Shown one piece after another: positions 1 through 10,337 of a stretch of DNA of 64,000 nucleotides; position 1 is the stretch's first letter, and every line of letters starts with the position of its first letter. The position numbers were made by a program, and so were the translations under genes. The notes under the pieces are model-generated. The model ran no database searches. It was not told the origin of the DNA and saw only the letters and a program-made list of their open reading frames with translations. Source of the DNA: Pseudomonas sp. G.S.17 (GTDB lineage Bacteria > Pseudomonadota > Gammaproteobacteria > Pseudomonadales > Pseudomonadaceae); NCBI RefSeq assembly GCF_038096165.1, contig NZ_CP151076.1, forward strand, positions 5,391,501 to 5,455,500. The letters run 5' to 3'.

Positions 1-290
1 GCGACATGCGGGTCAGCGAGTGGGCGAGCATCATGCAAAGCGCCTACGACGATCTCAATCGGCAACTGGATCGCCACCTGCACCTCGAAACCGCCATCGA
101 CCCTTACGCAGCGGAAAACCCCGCCGAATTCTTTGCCGTGACCAGCGAATACTTCTTCAGCGCCCCGGATTTGCTGGCCGAGGCTTACCCGGCAGTGTAC
201 GAGCAACTCAAGGCCTTCTACCGTCAGGATCCGCTTGCTCGACTGATTTCACTGCAGCGCGATGAACCTTCGTACAAGACTCAGCACTAA
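1..290 (+). CDS. MtfA-like zinc peptidase (M90 family), C-terminal part
   Basis: The reading frame is open from the first full codon at position 3, so the gene begins outside the window and only about 95 C-terminal residues are seen. The segment ENPAEFFAVTSEYFF is typical of the MtfA/M90 zinc-dependent peptidase family, in which the glutamate downstream of the HExxH helix helps bind zinc. The HExxH motif itself would lie upstream and is not visible. In E. coli MtfA interacts with the glucose repressor Mlc; the role in Pseudomonas is less clear. A gene of this family next to ppa fits what I recall of the Pseudomonas gene order. Family assignment is fairly sure, function is not. Confidence 0.8.
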   Translation, partial: DMRVSEWASIMQSAYDDLNRQLDRHLHLETAIDPYAAENPAEFFAVTSEYFFSAPDLLAEAYPAVYEQLKAFYRQDPLARLISLQRDEPSYKTQH

Positions 291-414
291 AGGGCTACAC
301 GCCTAAAGGCGCAAGGCCACGCATGGCAACAGCAACAGAATATGCCTATAATCCGGCCCACTTTTTGGCGTAATCAGCCAAAGCCGTCTGGTCAATCAAA
401 GGGGGCACTGCCCA

Positions 415-942
415 ATGAGCTACAGCAAGATTCCGGCTGGTAAAGACCTGCCGAACGACATCTACGTCGCGATCGAAATTCCGGCCAACCACGCGCCGAT
501 CAAATACGAAATCGACAAAGAAACCGATTGCCTGTTCGTTGACCGCTTCATGGCCACGCCGATGTTCTACCCGGCCAACTACGGCTTCATTCCGAACACT
601 CTGGCTGACGACGGCGATCCCCTCGACGTGTTGGTCGTGACGCCTTACCCGGTTTCCCCAGGTTCGGTAATCCGCGCACGTCCAGTGGGCATCCTGCACA
701 TGACCGACGACGGCGGCGGCGATGCCAAAGTTATCGCGGTGCCACACGACAAGCTGTCCCAGTTGTACGTCGACGTGAAGGAATACACCGATCTGCCAGC
801 ACTGCTGCTTGAGCAAATCAAACACTTCTTCGAGAACTACAAAGACCTCGAAAAAGGCAAGTGGGTAAAAATCGAAGGTTGGGGCGACGCAGAAGCCGCC
901 CGTACCGAGATCATGAAATCGGTAGCCGCCTACAAAGGCTGA
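415..942 (+). CDS. ppa: Inorganic pyrophosphatase
   Basis: Soluble family I pyrophosphatase, which hydrolyses pyrophosphate to two phosphates in the cytoplasm and pulls biosynthetic reactions forward. It is 175 residues, the normal bacterial length. The signature [10 protein letters not shown] lies near residues 64-73 and holds the metal-binding aspartates; the region around YPANYGFIP is also typical. The start ATG at 415 follows a GGGGG stretch in the leader. It stands alone, with a long hairpin just after its stop codon and an empty region downstream. Highly confident. Confidence 0.98.
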   Translation: MSYSKIPAGKDLPNDIYVAIEIPANHAPIKYEIDKETDCLFVDRFMATPMFYPANYGFIPNTLADDGDPLDVLVVTPYPVSPGSVIRARPVGILHMTDDGGGDAKVIAVPHDKLSQLYVDVKEYTDLPALLLEQIKHFFENYKDLEKGKWVKIEGWGDAEAARTEIMKSVAAYKG

Positions 943-956
943 TAACCCGTTTCAGC

Positions 957-992
957 GTTTGCGGGATGTCTGGCAACAGACATTCCGCAAAC
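957..992 (+). terminator. Long hairpin after ppa
   Basis: An inverted repeat with arms GTTTGCGG-ATGTCTG and CAGACAT-CCGCAAAC around a GCAA loop, each arm having one extra base. It begins 15 bases after the ppa stop. No run of T follows, so it is not a canonical intrinsic terminator. It may protect the 3' end of the ppa message or act with Rho. Confidence 0.55.
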
Positions 993-1368
993 AACGTTTA
1001 AATCCTCGCAACACCCCGCTCTCCCGACCCTCAACGCCCTTTCTTCACACCTGAAGCCCGCCTGCGCATTGATGCAGCACGCTTTCCGATGCCTGACATT
1101 GGACTCGCTGTGGAAACAATCATTTTTCAGATAAACATATAGGCAGACCTTTCGACGTTTCGACTAAACAATAAACATGACGCCAACGCCTTTAGCACCG
1201 CGCTAAATATCCTGAGCATCGTTTACTTATAACGTGATAATTACAGAATATGCCTACATGGCACCACCAGATTTGTAGTCAGCCCAATACAACCCGGACT
1301 GCACACATCGCGTATTTGAACACTTCGTTTATTTAAACAAGTTCACGAGATACGTAAAATCCATCGCC
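993..1368 (+). promoter_or_regulatory. Leader of the S24 repressor with repeated GTTTA-type sites
   Basis: No gene is visible here. The stretch is AT-rich compared with its surroundings and holds several similar motifs: GATAAACATATAG near 1131, AACAATAAACATG near 1168, CGTTTACTTATAAC near 1220 and CGTTTATTTAAAC near 1326. The last lies inside an imperfect inverted repeat, TGAAC...GTTCA, at 1317-1345, just before the repressor start. Multiple related sites before a CI/LexA-like repressor gene suggest operators for autoregulation. This is inference from pattern only. Confidence 0.4.
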
Positions 1369-2085
1369 ATGAATACATCAGGTGATCGACTACGCGCCCT
1401 CCTGCGGGAGTGCCATCTCTCTGCCACGGACTTCGCCGCCAACCGGAAGGTCACACCTCAACATGTGAACAACTGGTTCAAACGCGGCATCCCCATGGCG
1501 CGCCTGGAAGAGGTGGCTGAACTACTGACCGTCAACGCTCGCTGGCTACGCACGGGCGACGGCCCCAAACACCCGAGTGAACCCGCCAATGAACATAACG
1601 GCGGCGATACACCGCTAACGCTCCACCCAGGACGGACCCTGCCGCGTGGAGACATAGAACTGCCGGTATTGAAAGAACAGGAATCGGAAACGGCCATCGC
1701 CCAAGCCCCAGGGAAGACCATCCGTTTGCCACTGCACGTGCTGCAAAGCATGAACATCCACCCCGACAACGCCATCTGCATCGCCATGATTGGCAACAGC
1801 ATGGCCGAGAAAATCCAGGACGGCTCCCTGATCGGCGTCGACCGCGCCCAGACCCGCGTCATCGACGGCGAGATGTACGCCCTCGAACACAGCGGCATGC
1901 TCCGCGTGAAATACCTCTACCGCCTACCCGGCGGCGGCCTGCGCCTGCGCAGCCACAACCACCGCGAATACCCCGACGAACTCTTCACCGCAGAACAGAT
2001 CGAGCAACAACAGATACGCATCCTGGGCTGGATATTCTGGTGGTCAACCCTGAACGTACGCCGCCACGCGCCACCCTTCCGCTGA
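1369..2085 (+). CDS. Phage-type repressor, XRE HTH + S24 peptidase
   Basis: A 238-residue protein with an N-terminal helix-turn-helix (about residues 5-60, including VTPQHVNNWFKRG) and a C-terminal LexA/CI autoprotease fold. The catalytic serine is Ser144 in IGNSM and the lysine is Lys181 in LRVKYLY. Such proteins dimerise on operators and cleave themselves when RecA filaments form, so the gene probably responds to DNA damage. No phage structural or lysis genes lie nearby, so it is either a prophage remnant or a solitary regulator. The upstream region carries repeated candidate operators. The start at 1369 is the ATG that leaves a full HTH. Confidence 0.85.
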   Translation: MNTSGDRLRALLRECHLSATDFAANRKVTPQHVNNWFKRGIPMARLEEVAELLTVNARWLRTGDGPKHPSEPANEHNGGDTPLTLHPGRTLPRGDIELPVLKEQESETAIAQAPGKTIRLPLHVLQSMNIHPDNAICIAMIGNSMAEKIQDGSLIGVDRAQTRVIDGEMYALEHSGMLRVKYLYRLPGGGLRLRSHNHREYPDELFTAEQIEQQQIRILGWIFWWSTLNVRRHAPPFR

Positions 2086-2302
2086 ACGGGGAGGATCGAA
2101 GTGGGTTACAAGGCATTTCAACGCTGGGCAACCGGGATGAACATCAGTATCCTCTGCGCCCATCTTCAAGCCCAAAGGCACATCCCGCCTTAAGGCCTGG
2201 CAACGCGAAACCGCGAAGCCACTCCCTATTAGCGCCCACTCGCTGAGCGCAACTGTTAAAGGCGAGTGCGGTTTGCCAAAAACAAACCAAGCTCGTCCTT
2301 GA

Positions 2303-2357
2303 GAAGCCGGCCACAAGCCGGCTTTTTAATGTCTGTAGGAAAACTCGACAACACGTG
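2303..2357 (+). repeat. Left flanking repeat of the defence island
   Basis: This stretch aligns with 12967-13019 in the same orientation at about 42 of 55 columns with two one-base gaps. The best conserved part is TTTAATG, CTGTAG and AAACTCGACAA. The two copies bracket the hsd-mrr-darTG genes. They may be remnants of the insertion or of a duplicated terminator region. Confidence 0.6.
2304..2326 (+). terminator. Rho-independent terminator
   Basis: Perfect 8-bp stem AAGCCGGC / GCCGGCTT with a five-base loop, followed by TTT. It probably ends transcription coming from the repressor side. Confidence 0.8.
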
Positions 2358-2485
2358 ATCGTGTTTTCAGAAATTCCTAATCCGGGGTCACCTCACGCTT
2401 TCGTTGCAGCATAATACGCCCCTGAATTTTCATTACCGAGCTGCCAGTGGTCCTGCAGACTCGAGCATTACAGGGATTTCCGTAC

Positions 2486-4819
2486 ATGTCGCAAGCCTCC
2501 AACAATCTGGCCGCCTACATCTGGTCTTTGGCCGATCTACTCCGTGGGGATTTCAAACAAAGCCAATACGGTCGAATCATTTTGCCGTTCACCCTGCTAC
2601 GCCGTCTTGAATGCGTGTTGGAGGCTAGCAAGGCGGCGGTTTTAAAGGAACATTTACGCGTTCAGCAACTCAACATCTCCGAGGAAGCGCAGGAAAAACT
2701 ACTTCTGCGCGCCAGCGGTGGGTTGTCGTTCTTCAACACCTCGCAAATGGATTTGTCCAAGCTGGGCGAGGGGGGGATCAAGGCTAACCTGGAGTCCTAC
2801 CTGCAAGGATTTTCCAAGGATGCGCGGGAGATTTTTGAACACTTCAAATTTACCGAGTTCCTAGGCCAACTCAACGATGCCAACCTGCTCTACAAGATCG
2901 TGCAACGGATTCAAAAAACTGACCTAAGCCCCGCAGCAGTCTCCAACCATGATATGGGGCTGGTGTTTGAAGAACTGATTCGTCGTTTTGCAGAAAGCTC
3001 CAATGAAACCGCTGGGGAGCACTTCACGCCTCGCGACATAGTTCGCCTCACCACCTCCCTTGTATTTATGGAAGACGATGATGCGCTGACCAAGCCAGGC
3101 ATCATTCGCACCGTCTACGACCCTACGGCCGGGACGGGAGGCTTTCTCTCGTCGGGCATGGAATACGTCCATGAGCTCAATCCACATGCGGTGATGCGCG
3201 CCTATGGTCAGGAGCTCAACCCTGAGAGTTATGCCATCTGCAAAGCTGACATGCTGATCAAAGGGCAGGACGTCAGCAACATAAAGCTTGGCAACACGTT
3301 GTCGAACGACCAGCTGTACGCGACTGAATTTGACTACATGCTCTCCAACCCGCCCTTTGGCGTGGATTGGAAAAAAATTGAGCAAGAGATCAACGATGAG
3401 CATGCGCAAAAAGGATTCAACGGCCGTTTTGGCGCAGGTTTGCCGAGGGTCAGTGATGGCTCGTTGCTGTTCCTGATGCACCTGATCAGCAAGCTGCGTG
3501 ACGGCTCGCAGGGCGGCGGCCGGATCGGCATCATCCTTAATGGCTCGCCATTGTTTACCGGTGGCGCCGGCTCTGGCGAATCGGAAATCCGCCGCTACAT
3601 CCTCGAAGCTGATTTGCTCGAAGCCATCGTCGCGCTGCCCACCGACATGTTCTACAACACCGGCATTTCCACTTATGTCTGGGTGCTGTCGAACAAAAAA
3701 GCCGCAGAGCGCAAGGGCAAGGTGCAACTGATTAATGGCGTGAACCTGTGCGGGAAAATGCGCAAATCCCTCGGTTCCAAACGCAATGAAATGGATGAAA
3801 GCGATATCGCCACAGTGATCCGCGCCTTCGGCAGCTTTGCCGCAGTCGATGCCTACGAACTAGACAAACAAGCCGCCCAAAAAAGTAATCGGGGCCGCCA
3901 GGCTGCCAACCCGAAAACCGAGGCTGCCAAGACCTTCGCCAGCAAGATATTCAATAGCTATGAGTTCGGCTATCGCCGAATCAGCATTGAGCGTCCGTTG
4001 CGGCTGTCCTATCAATTCAGTGATGAGCGAGTGGCTACCTGTCGCTTCGCTCCCGGCGCACTCAACAGCGCTATGCGTTGGATCTACCAAGAGTTCAGCG
4101 CAGTAGAGGGCGAAAGCTGGAGTGATAGCGACACCTGCAAGCGTTACGGCGACCTAAGCGCTCATGAAGACGCCATTCGCCGTTACTGCAAGCTGCATTT
4201 TGCCGATCTAAAAGAGAAGGACATCAAGAATCTGCTCAACAGAACAACCTGGATGGATCAGAAGCGGCTGTTACTCAAGGCACAAAGTCTGCAGGACAGC
4301 ATTGGCACCGCCCAGCATGACGACTTCAACACCTTTGACGAGGCCGTCAAAGCGGTCTGCAAGCAACAGGGCATTGTCCTAGACGCCAAAGACAAAAAAC
4401 AGATCATCGATGCCGTGAGCTGGAAAAACCCAGAAGCGGCAAAGGTCATCAAAAAGGCGCACAAAACCAAAGCAAATCCCCTGTACGGATTGTTTGCCGT
4501 CAACAGTGAGGTGCTGGAATATCAAACCGATAGCGACCTGCGCGACAATGAAAACGTAGCGCTTGACCCAAGCCAAAGCGTAAATGCTCTCAACGAGACG
4601 TATTTCCTTAAAGAAGTACAGCCGCACGTCACAGACGCCTGGATCGATGCCAGCAAGAGAGACGCGAAAGATCAGGAGATTGGCATCGTCGGCTATGAAA
4701 TTCCGTTTAGCCGTCATTTTTACCAGTATCAGCCCCCGCGCGATTTGCTTGAGATTGATGCGGATCTGGATGCAGTGTCTGCCGAGATTATGAAGTTGCT
4801 GCAAGAGGTGCATTCATAA
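2486..4819 (+). CDS. hsdM: Type I restriction-modification methyltransferase subunit
   Basis: N6-adenine methyltransferase subunit of a type I restriction-modification complex; with HsdS it methylates the target, and with HsdR added it restricts foreign DNA. The S-adenosylmethionine motif DPTAGTGGF is near residue 212 and the catalytic NPPFG near residue 288. At 777 residues it is longer than the classical ~500-residue HsdM and has an extra C-terminal region. The start MSQASNN at 2486 is chosen over a GTG 39 bases upstream because it begins the conserved N-terminal helical domain. Its TAA overlaps the hsdS ATG by one base (TAATG), showing translational coupling. Confidence 0.95.
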   Translation: MSQASNNLAAYIWSLADLLRGDFKQSQYGRIILPFTLLRRLECVLEASKAAVLKEHLRVQQLNISEEAQEKLLLRASGGLSFFNTSQMDLSKLGEGGIKANLESYLQGFSKDAREIFEHFKFTEFLGQLNDANLLYKIVQRIQKTDLSPAAVSNHDMGLVFEELIRRFAESSNETAGEHFTPRDIVRLTTSLVFMEDDDALTKPGIIRTVYDPTAGTGGFLSSGMEYVHELNPHAVMRAYGQELNPESYAICKADMLIKGQDVSNIKLGNTLSNDQLYATEFDYMLSNPPFGVDWKKIEQEINDEHAQKGFNGRFGAGLPRVSDGSLLFLMHLISKLRDGSQGGGRIGIILNGSPLFTGGAGSGESEIRRYILEADLLEAIVALPTDMFYNTGISTYVWVLSNKKAAERKGKVQLINGVNLCGKMRKSLGSKRNEMDESDIATVIRAFGSFAAVDAYELDKQAAQKSNRGRQAANPKTEAAKTFASKIFNSYEFGYRRISIERPLRLSYQFSDERVATCRFAPGALNSAMRWIYQEFSAVEGESWSDSDTCKRYGDLSAHEDAIRRYCKLHFADLKEKDIKNLLNRTTWMDQKRLLLKAQSLQDSIGTAQHDDFNTFDEAVKAVCKQQGIVLDAKDKKQIIDAVSWKNPEAAKVIKKAHKTKANPLYGLFAVNSEVLEYQTDSDLRDNENVALDPSQSVNALNETYFLKEVQPHVTDAWIDASKRDAKDQEIGIVGYEIPFSRHFYQYQPPRDLLEIDADLDAVSAEIMKLLQEVHS

Positions 4820-5412
4820 TGACCGGAAAGTACAAAGCATATTCATCTATTAAAGAGTCAAACATTTCTTGGCTTTGCGAGATTCCTTCGCATTGGATTT
4901 TGAACAGATTTAAAAATACTTTTCGAATAAAAAAGAGAATCGCAGGAAAACTTGGCTTCGATATTCTTTCAATTACTCAAAAAGGAGTAAAAATTAAAGA
5001 TACAGAAACTGGTGACGGCCAGCTTTCAATGGATTATTCAAAGTATCAGCGGGTGTACGAAAACGATTTTGCGATGAATCACATGGATCTATTAACTGGA
5101 TATGTGGATATTTCAAAGCATGACGGGGTAACTAGCCCAGATTACCGCGTCTTTACACTTGAAGATAAAAACTCGCACAAAAAATATTTTCTTTATTTGT
5201 TACAACTTTGCTATACGGCTAAAATATTTTATCCGCTGGGCCAAGGAGCATCTAATATTGGACGGTGGAGGCTTCCCACAGAAGCCTTTAATGAATTTGT
5301 TGCGCCATTTCCTCCGTTAGATGAGCAGATTAAAATTGCCAGCTTCCTCGATCATGAAACCATTAAAATTGACACATTGATCGAAAACAACAGCAACTCA
5401 TCCTGTTGCTAA
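4819..5412 (+). pseudogene. hsdS: Type I specificity subunit, N-terminal half (frameshifted)
   Basis: First half of HsdS, which reads the DNA target. It contains the first target recognition domain, opening with ISWLCEIPSHWIL, and ends in the central conserved region PPLDEQIKIASFLDHETIKIDTLIE. The frame then runs into NNSNSSCC and a stop at 5412. One additional A in the A-run at 5384-5387 would restore a reading of EKQQQLILLLNEKRQ and join it to the second half. The recognition domain is clearly more AT-rich than hsdM and hsdR, as often seen for exchanged HsdS domains. A truncated HsdS of this size can sometimes work as a dimer, so loss of function is not certain. Confidence 0.88.
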
Positions 5413-6113
5413 ATGAAAAACGTCAGGCCGTGATTAGCCATGCCGTCACCAAAGGCTTGAACCCCAACGCCAAGATGCGCGACTCGGGTGTTGATTGGCT
5501 GGGGGAAGTGCCAGAGCATTGGAAAGTCAGCCAAATAAAGTGGTATGCAGGGATTAAAAGCGGTGAAAATTTGCCAGCGAGCGATATTGAATCTGCTCAA
5601 GATGAGAATTTTTGCTACCCAGTATATGGCGGCAATGGAATTTTGGGATACGCAAAGAGATTCAATCTTATAAGCGCCGCAATCGTAATTGGCCGTGTTG
5701 GGGCTCTCTGTGGCAATATCCATAAAGTCATGGATTCATCTTGGATTAGCGATAATGCGCTTATTTTGAGTACAAACACTTCAGTTTTTAGTCTTGACTA
5801 TATATCTTTATGTTTGGGGGCAAGAAACCTAAACACATTAGCAGATAAAAATGCACAACCATTGATTACTGGGACAAAAGTAACTAACGAGCGCATTCCA
5901 ATTCCGCCATTTGATGAGCAGCGAGAGATTCAGAGGCATGTTATTGAGTTGATGGAGCAATTTGAAATGCTATCTTCACAGGCTGAAACTGGCATAACTT
6001 TGCTTAAAGAACGCCGCACCGCCCTAATTTCAGCCGCCGTCACCGGTAAAATCGATGTGAGAAACTGGGTCGCGTCGCAAGGTAGTAAAACCAACAAGGA
6101 AGTAGCCGCATGA
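5406..6113 (+). pseudogene. hsdS: Type I specificity subunit, C-terminal half (frameshifted)
   Basis: Second half of the same HsdS, in the +1-shifted frame and overlapping the first part by seven bases. It begins in the central helix with NEKRQAVISHAVTKGLNP, continues with the second recognition domain (SGVDWLGEVPEHWKV onward), and ends with the distal conserved helix LLKERRTALISAAVTGKID. An internal ATG at 5475 could start it separately, but no strong ribosome site is seen. The recognition domain (about 5540-5900) is AT-rich. Its stop overlaps the hsdR start (ATGA). Whether the two parts make a working subunit depends on the reality of the frameshift. Confidence 0.88.
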
Positions 6114-9100
6114 GTGCATTGGGTGGCGGTAAGGCCAACGAGTTTACGTTCCAGAACGATATGCTTCAGCATCTGGTTGCCAGCGGTTGGCTACAGGGCA
6201 AGGCCGAAAGCTACAATCGCGACCTGGCCTTATACCCAGAAGACTTGCTGGGTTTCGTTCAAGACACCCAGCCTGAACAATGGCAAAAATTCTGCGCGCT
6301 CTACCCGAGCACCCCAGAGCACCACTTTCTTGAACGTGTTGCCACCCAACTGAATAAAACCGACCCCAATGCAGCCAGCAAAGAAATGCGCACCTTCGGC
6401 ACGCTGGGCGTGTTGCGCCATGAACTGCGCCACCGTGGCACCCGTTTCAGCCTGTGCCAGTTCAAACCTGAACACGATCTAAACCCCGACACCTTGGCCC
6501 GTTATGCCAAGAACCGCTGCCGTGTCGTCCCTGAGTTGGTTTACTCACCTTGGGCTACCAAAGCCCATCTCGAACAAACCGGCAGCAAGGCTCAAGCATG
6601 GCGAATTGACTTGGTGCTTTTTGTAAATGGCTTGCCGGTCGCCACGCTAGAGCTGAAATCCGAATTCAAGCAGGCTGTGCACCGCGCCATTAAGCAGTAC
6701 AAAACTACACGCTTTGCCACAGACCCTGTCACCAAAAAGCCCGAACCGCTGCTGACCTTTAAGCGTGGTGCGTTGGTGCATTTTGCCGTGAGCCAGTACG
6801 AGGTCTATATGGCCACGCGGCTGGAAGGCGCTGATACCTTCTTCCTACCGTTCAACAAAGGCACCAAGGCTGGCGGTGCCGGGAACGATGTGCCGTCAGA
6901 TATTAACCAGTACGCCACCGATTACCTGTGGAACGAAGTCTTGCGCCCCAGCAATCTGCTGTCGATTCTCGGGCGCTTTGTGCATCTCCAAATTGAAGAG
7001 AAAGAAGATTGGGAAGGCCGTAAATACAAGAAAGAAAGCCTGATTTTTCCGCGCTACCATCAGTGGGATGTGGTTAATAAACTGGTCACGGCGGCCCGCA
7101 CCGAAGGCCCCGGCCATAAGTACCTGATCCAGCACAGCGCAGGCTCTGGCAAGTCCAACTCGATTGCCTGGGTAGCGCATCAGCTTTCGGCGCTTTATGA
7201 CAACCAGGGTTGCAAGCAATTCAACTCAGTGATTGTGGTGACGGATCGCACCGTGCTGGATGATCAGCTGCAAGACACCATTAATCAGTTTGAACATGTC
7301 GACGGCGCAGTTGGCCGCATCAATAATCAGGAAGGCGACGGTTCCAAATCGGAAAAGCTCGCTGCTGCACTGGAAAACTCGCAGCCGATTATTATCGTCA
7401 CCATCCAGACCTTTCCCTATGTGCTGCGCGCCATCGAAAACAGCGTCAGCCTTAAAGAGCGCAGCTACGCGATCATTGCCGACGAAGCGCACTCATCGCA
7501 AACCGGCTCTACCGCGCGGCAGCTGAAAGAAGTGTTGATGATTGAGGCCAAAGCTGATGGTGAGGACGAACTCAGCACCGAGGACATTCTCGATGCCGCC
7601 GTAGCTTCACGCCGCGTGTCGAAAAACCTCAGCTACTTTGCCTTCACTGCAACGCCGAAAACCAAGACGCTGGAGCTGTTTGGCCGTTTGCCCAAGCCCA
7701 CTGAGCAGCCCTCTAAAACCAATAAACCCGCGGCCTACCACGTGTACAGCATGCGTCAGGCCATTGAAGAGGGTTTTATTCTCGATGTGCTGAAAAACTA
7801 CACCAACTACAAAGTGGCCTACAATCTGGCGCAAAAAATCGACAAGGCGGATCAGGAAGTCGAAAGCAAGAAAGCCAAGGTCAAGCTCAACCAGTGGGTG
7901 CGCCTGCACGAATACAACATCGCGCAAAAGGTGCAGGTGATTGTTGAGCACTTTCGCAACAACGTGATGGGCCTGTTGGGCGGTCAAGCCAAAGCCATGG
8001 TGGTCACCAGCTCACGCAAAGAGGCCGTGCGATACAAACTGTGTTTCGACAAATACATCGTCGATAAGGGCTACCAAAAAATCCATGCCATGGTGGCATT
8101 CTCCAGTGAGGTGGAGTTCACAGAGAAAGACCCAAATGCGGTCGCGTTACTCGGCAACAAATACACCGAGAGCAACATGAACCCCAACCTCAAAGGCCGC
8201 GATATGCGCAAAGCCTTTGATAGCGATGATTATCAGGTGATGATCGTTGCCAACAAATTTCAGACGGGCTTTGACCAACCCAAGCTCTGCGCCATGTATG
8301 TAGACAAAAAACTCGGCGGCGTCGAGTGCGTGCAGACTCTTTCCCGTTTGAATCGAACCTATCCCGGCAAGGCGGACGTTGGCACGTTTATCCTGGATTT
8401 TTTCAACGAACCGCAAGAGATTCTTGATTCATTCCAGCCGTATTTTCAGACGGCAGAGCTGGCGGACGTCTCCAATCCAGACTTGATCTTCGATCTGTTT
8501 GAGAAGCTAAACGCTACCGGCATTTACAAATCCAGTGAAGTTGAGCAGTTCTCTGCAGCCTTCTTCGTCAAAAACAAAAGTAATGCTGCGATTGCCAATA
8601 TTTGCAAACCTGCCGTAGAGCGCTGGGCAAAACGCTATAAGCAAGCTGTTGAAGCCTTCACACACTCGAAAGACATTTTTGAGCGAATCAAAAAGACCAA
8701 AGACGCAGTACTGATCGCTAACGCTGAAAATGATCTGAAAGACTGCAAGCAAGCCAAGGATGCTCTCGATATCTTCAAAAAGGACCTTGGCACGTTTGTG
8801 CGTTTCTACGAATTCATGTCGCAAATCGTCGATTACGACGACAAGCAGCTGGAAAAGCTTAGCCTGTATGCACGCAATTTGAGCCCGATGCTACGTGAAG
8901 CAAACGTTGATGAGGATGAGATTGACCTCACAGGCATCGTACTCAGCCATTACCGCGTCTCGAAAATCCTCCAGCAAGACCTGAAACTGCAAGAAGACTC
9001 TCCAGACTTCAAGCTCACTCCAGGCGAAGGGCTGGGATCGGCAGCGGCGAAGGACAAAAAAGAAGAGCTACTTTCGCAGATACTGGAGCGGCTCAACGAG

Positions 9101-9373
9101 CTGTTCATTACCGACCAACTGACCGATAAAGATATGGTCAACTACGCCTACACCATCAGGGACAAGGTCAGTGAAAACCAATTGGTCATGCAGCAACTTG
9201 CCAACAATACACCTGAGCAAGCGCTGCTTGGCAACTTCGCCAATGCGGTGGATGACGCGATCATGGACAGCGGTGATGCACACCAGAACCAGATGATGCA
9301 GCTGCTATCCGACCCCGCCAAGGCCAGCAAATTTGCCCGAGTGGTTTTTGATCTGCTTAAGCTTGCCGACTGA
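6110..9373 (+). CDS. hsdR: Type I restriction endonuclease subunit R
   Basis: ATP-driven translocase and nuclease of the type I system; it pulls DNA through the bound complex and cuts at a distance. The 1087-residue protein shows the PD-(D/E)xK nuclease (RIDLVLFVNG...LELKS, about residues 165-187), Walker A SAGSGKSNS near residue 345, the DEAH box near 458, and the FTATP helicase motif near 510. The C-terminal helical part is intact to the usual DLLKLAD-type end. The start ATG overlaps the hsdS TGA by four bases. Intact R and M subunits with a broken S mean the system would be silent or altered rather than toxic. Confidence 0.96.
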   Translation: MSALGGGKANEFTFQNDMLQHLVASGWLQGKAESYNRDLALYPEDLLGFVQDTQPEQWQKFCALYPSTPEHHFLERVATQLNKTDPNAASKEMRTFGTLGVLRHELRHRGTRFSLCQFKPEHDLNPDTLARYAKNRCRVVPELVYSPWATKAHLEQTGSKAQAWRIDLVLFVNGLPVATLELKSEFKQAVHRAIKQYKTTRFATDPVTKKPEPLLTFKRGALVHFAVSQYEVYMATRLEGADTFFLPFNKGTKAGGAGNDVPSDINQYATDYLWNEVLRPSNLLSILGRFVHLQIEEKEDWEGRKYKKESLIFPRYHQWDVVNKLVTAARTEGPGHKYLIQHSAGSGKSNSIAWVAHQLSALYDNQGCKQFNSVIVVTDRTVLDDQLQDTINQFEHVDGAVGRINNQEGDGSKSEKLAAALENSQPIIIVTIQTFPYVLRAIENSVSLKERSYAIIADEAHSSQTGSTARQLKEVLMIEAKADGEDELSTEDILDAAVASRRVSKNLSYFAFTATPKTKTLELFGRLPKPTEQPSKTNKPAAYHVYSMRQAIEEGFILDVLKNYTNYKVAYNLAQKIDKADQEVESKKAKVKLNQWVRLHEYNIAQKVQVIVEHFRNNVMGLLGGQAKAMVVTSSRKEAVRYKLCFDKYIVDKGYQKIHAMVAFSSEVEFTEKDPNAVALLGNKYTESNMNPNLKGRDMRKAFDSDDYQVMIVANKFQTGFDQPKLCAMYVDKKLGGVECVQTLSRLNRTYPGKADVGTFILDFFNEPQEILDSFQPYFQTAELADVSNPDLIFDLFEKLNATGIYKSSEVEQFSAAFFVKNKSNAAIANICKPAVERWAKRYKQAVEAFTHSKDIFERIKKTKDAVLIANAENDLKDCKQAKDALDIFKKDLGTFVRFYEFMSQIVDYDDKQLEKLSLYARNLSPMLREANVDEDEIDLTGIVLSHYRVSKILQQDLKLQEDSPDFKLTPGEGLGSAAAKDKKEELLSQILERLNELFITDQLTDKDMVNYAYTIRDKVSENQLVMQQLANNTPEQALLGNFANAVDDAIMDSGDAHQNQMMQLLSDPAKASKFARVVFDLLKLAD

Positions 9374-9416
9374 CTACCGCTTAACCGACGTTATTGCTTT
9401 AATCGAAGGATCGAAC

Positions 9417-10337
9417 ATGAGTGTTCCTACTTACGACAAATTCATCGAACCCATCCTGCGTTTTCTCGCCACCAAAACCGAAGGTGTACCCGCTCGGGAC
9501 GCCCATGAAGCAGCAGCGAAAATGTTACAGCTGACGCTGGAGCAACGTGAAGAACTGATCGCCAGTGGCCAAACCACCTATAAAAACAGAGCAGGATGGG
9601 CGCACGACCGGCTCAAGCGAGCCGGCCTTTCCAGCAGCGCTAAACGCGGATATTGGAAATTGACTGACACGGGTGTGGCGTACGCCATGGACCACCCAGC
9701 CCCCCTGTCGTCCGATGAAGTGGAGCATTTAGCCATTGGCTATATGAATGTGAAGCTGAAAGTTGCTCCCGATGCCGCTCCGCTTGATGACGAAACGCCT
9801 GTTAAACCTGATGTCACCTCTGCCACCGCTAGCCCGGATGACCGGCTCGAGCAAGCGCTCCAGGAGTTGCGCGACGCCACAGCTACCGACCTTTTGGATA
9901 ACTTGTTGCAAGTCAGCCCCAACCGCTTCGAAGTGATCGTGCTGGATGTGCTTCATCGCCTGGGATACGGCGCCAGCCGCAATGACTTGCAGCGTGTCGG
10001 CGGCTCGGGGGATGCTGGCATCGATGGCATCATCTCGCTCGACAAATTGGGGTTGGAGAAGGTTTACGTTCAAGCCAAGCGCTGGCAGAACACAGTGGGT
10101 CGCCCCGAGCTGCAGGCTTTCTACGGTGCACTCGCCGGGCAAAAAGCCAAACGAGGGGTGTTCATCACAACCTCTGGATTCACGGCAAACGCTGTCGACT
10201 TCGCTAAATCGGTGGACGGCATTGTGTTGGTGGATGGCACGCGACTGGTGCATCTGATGATGGATCATGAGGTAGGGGTTACGTCGCGGTTGTTGAGGTT
10301 GCCAGCTTTGGATCGGGATTATTTTGATGAGGAGTGA
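9417..10337 (+). CDS. mrr: Mrr-type restriction endonuclease
   Basis: Type IV-like enzyme that cuts DNA carrying foreign methylation. The 306-residue protein has an N-terminal winged-helix domain (Mrr_N, about residues 3-90, starting PTYDKFIEPILRFLA) and a C-terminal nuclease with GGSGDAGIDG near residue 197 and the QAKRW catalytic lysine near 221. The start at 9417 is the first ATG of the conserved domain, 43 bases after hsdR stops, so it is probably co-transcribed with hsd. Association of mrr with type I loci is common. A decayed second copy of its N-terminal part is found at 13405-13461. Confidence 0.93.
   Translation: MSVPTYDKFIEPILRFLATKTEGVPARDAHEAAAKMLQLTLEQREELIASGQTTYKNRAGWAHDRLKRAGLSSSAKRGYWKLTDTGVAYAMDHPAPLSSDEVEHLAIGYMNVKLKVAPDAAPLDDETPVKPDVTSATASPDDRLEQALQELRDATATDLLDNLLQVSPNRFEVIVLDVLHRLGYGASRNDLQRVGGSGDAGIDGIISLDKLGLEKVYVQAKRWQNTVGRPELQAFYGALAGQKAKRGVFITTSGFTANAVDFAKSVDGIVLVDGTRLVHLMMDHEVGVTSRLLRLPALDRDYFDEE

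Larger units (their letters stand above)
2086..2485. other. Intergenic region before hsdM
   Basis: No convincing gene. It holds an intrinsic terminator at 2304-2326, a second small hairpin (AACACG-TGAT-CGTGTT followed by TTC) near 2350-2366, and the left copy of a repeat that recurs at 12967-13019. The hsdM promoter should lie between about 2370 and 2485; TAATAC near 2412 is a possible -10. The 200 bases before the terminator could encode a small RNA, but I recognise none. Confidence 0.4.
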
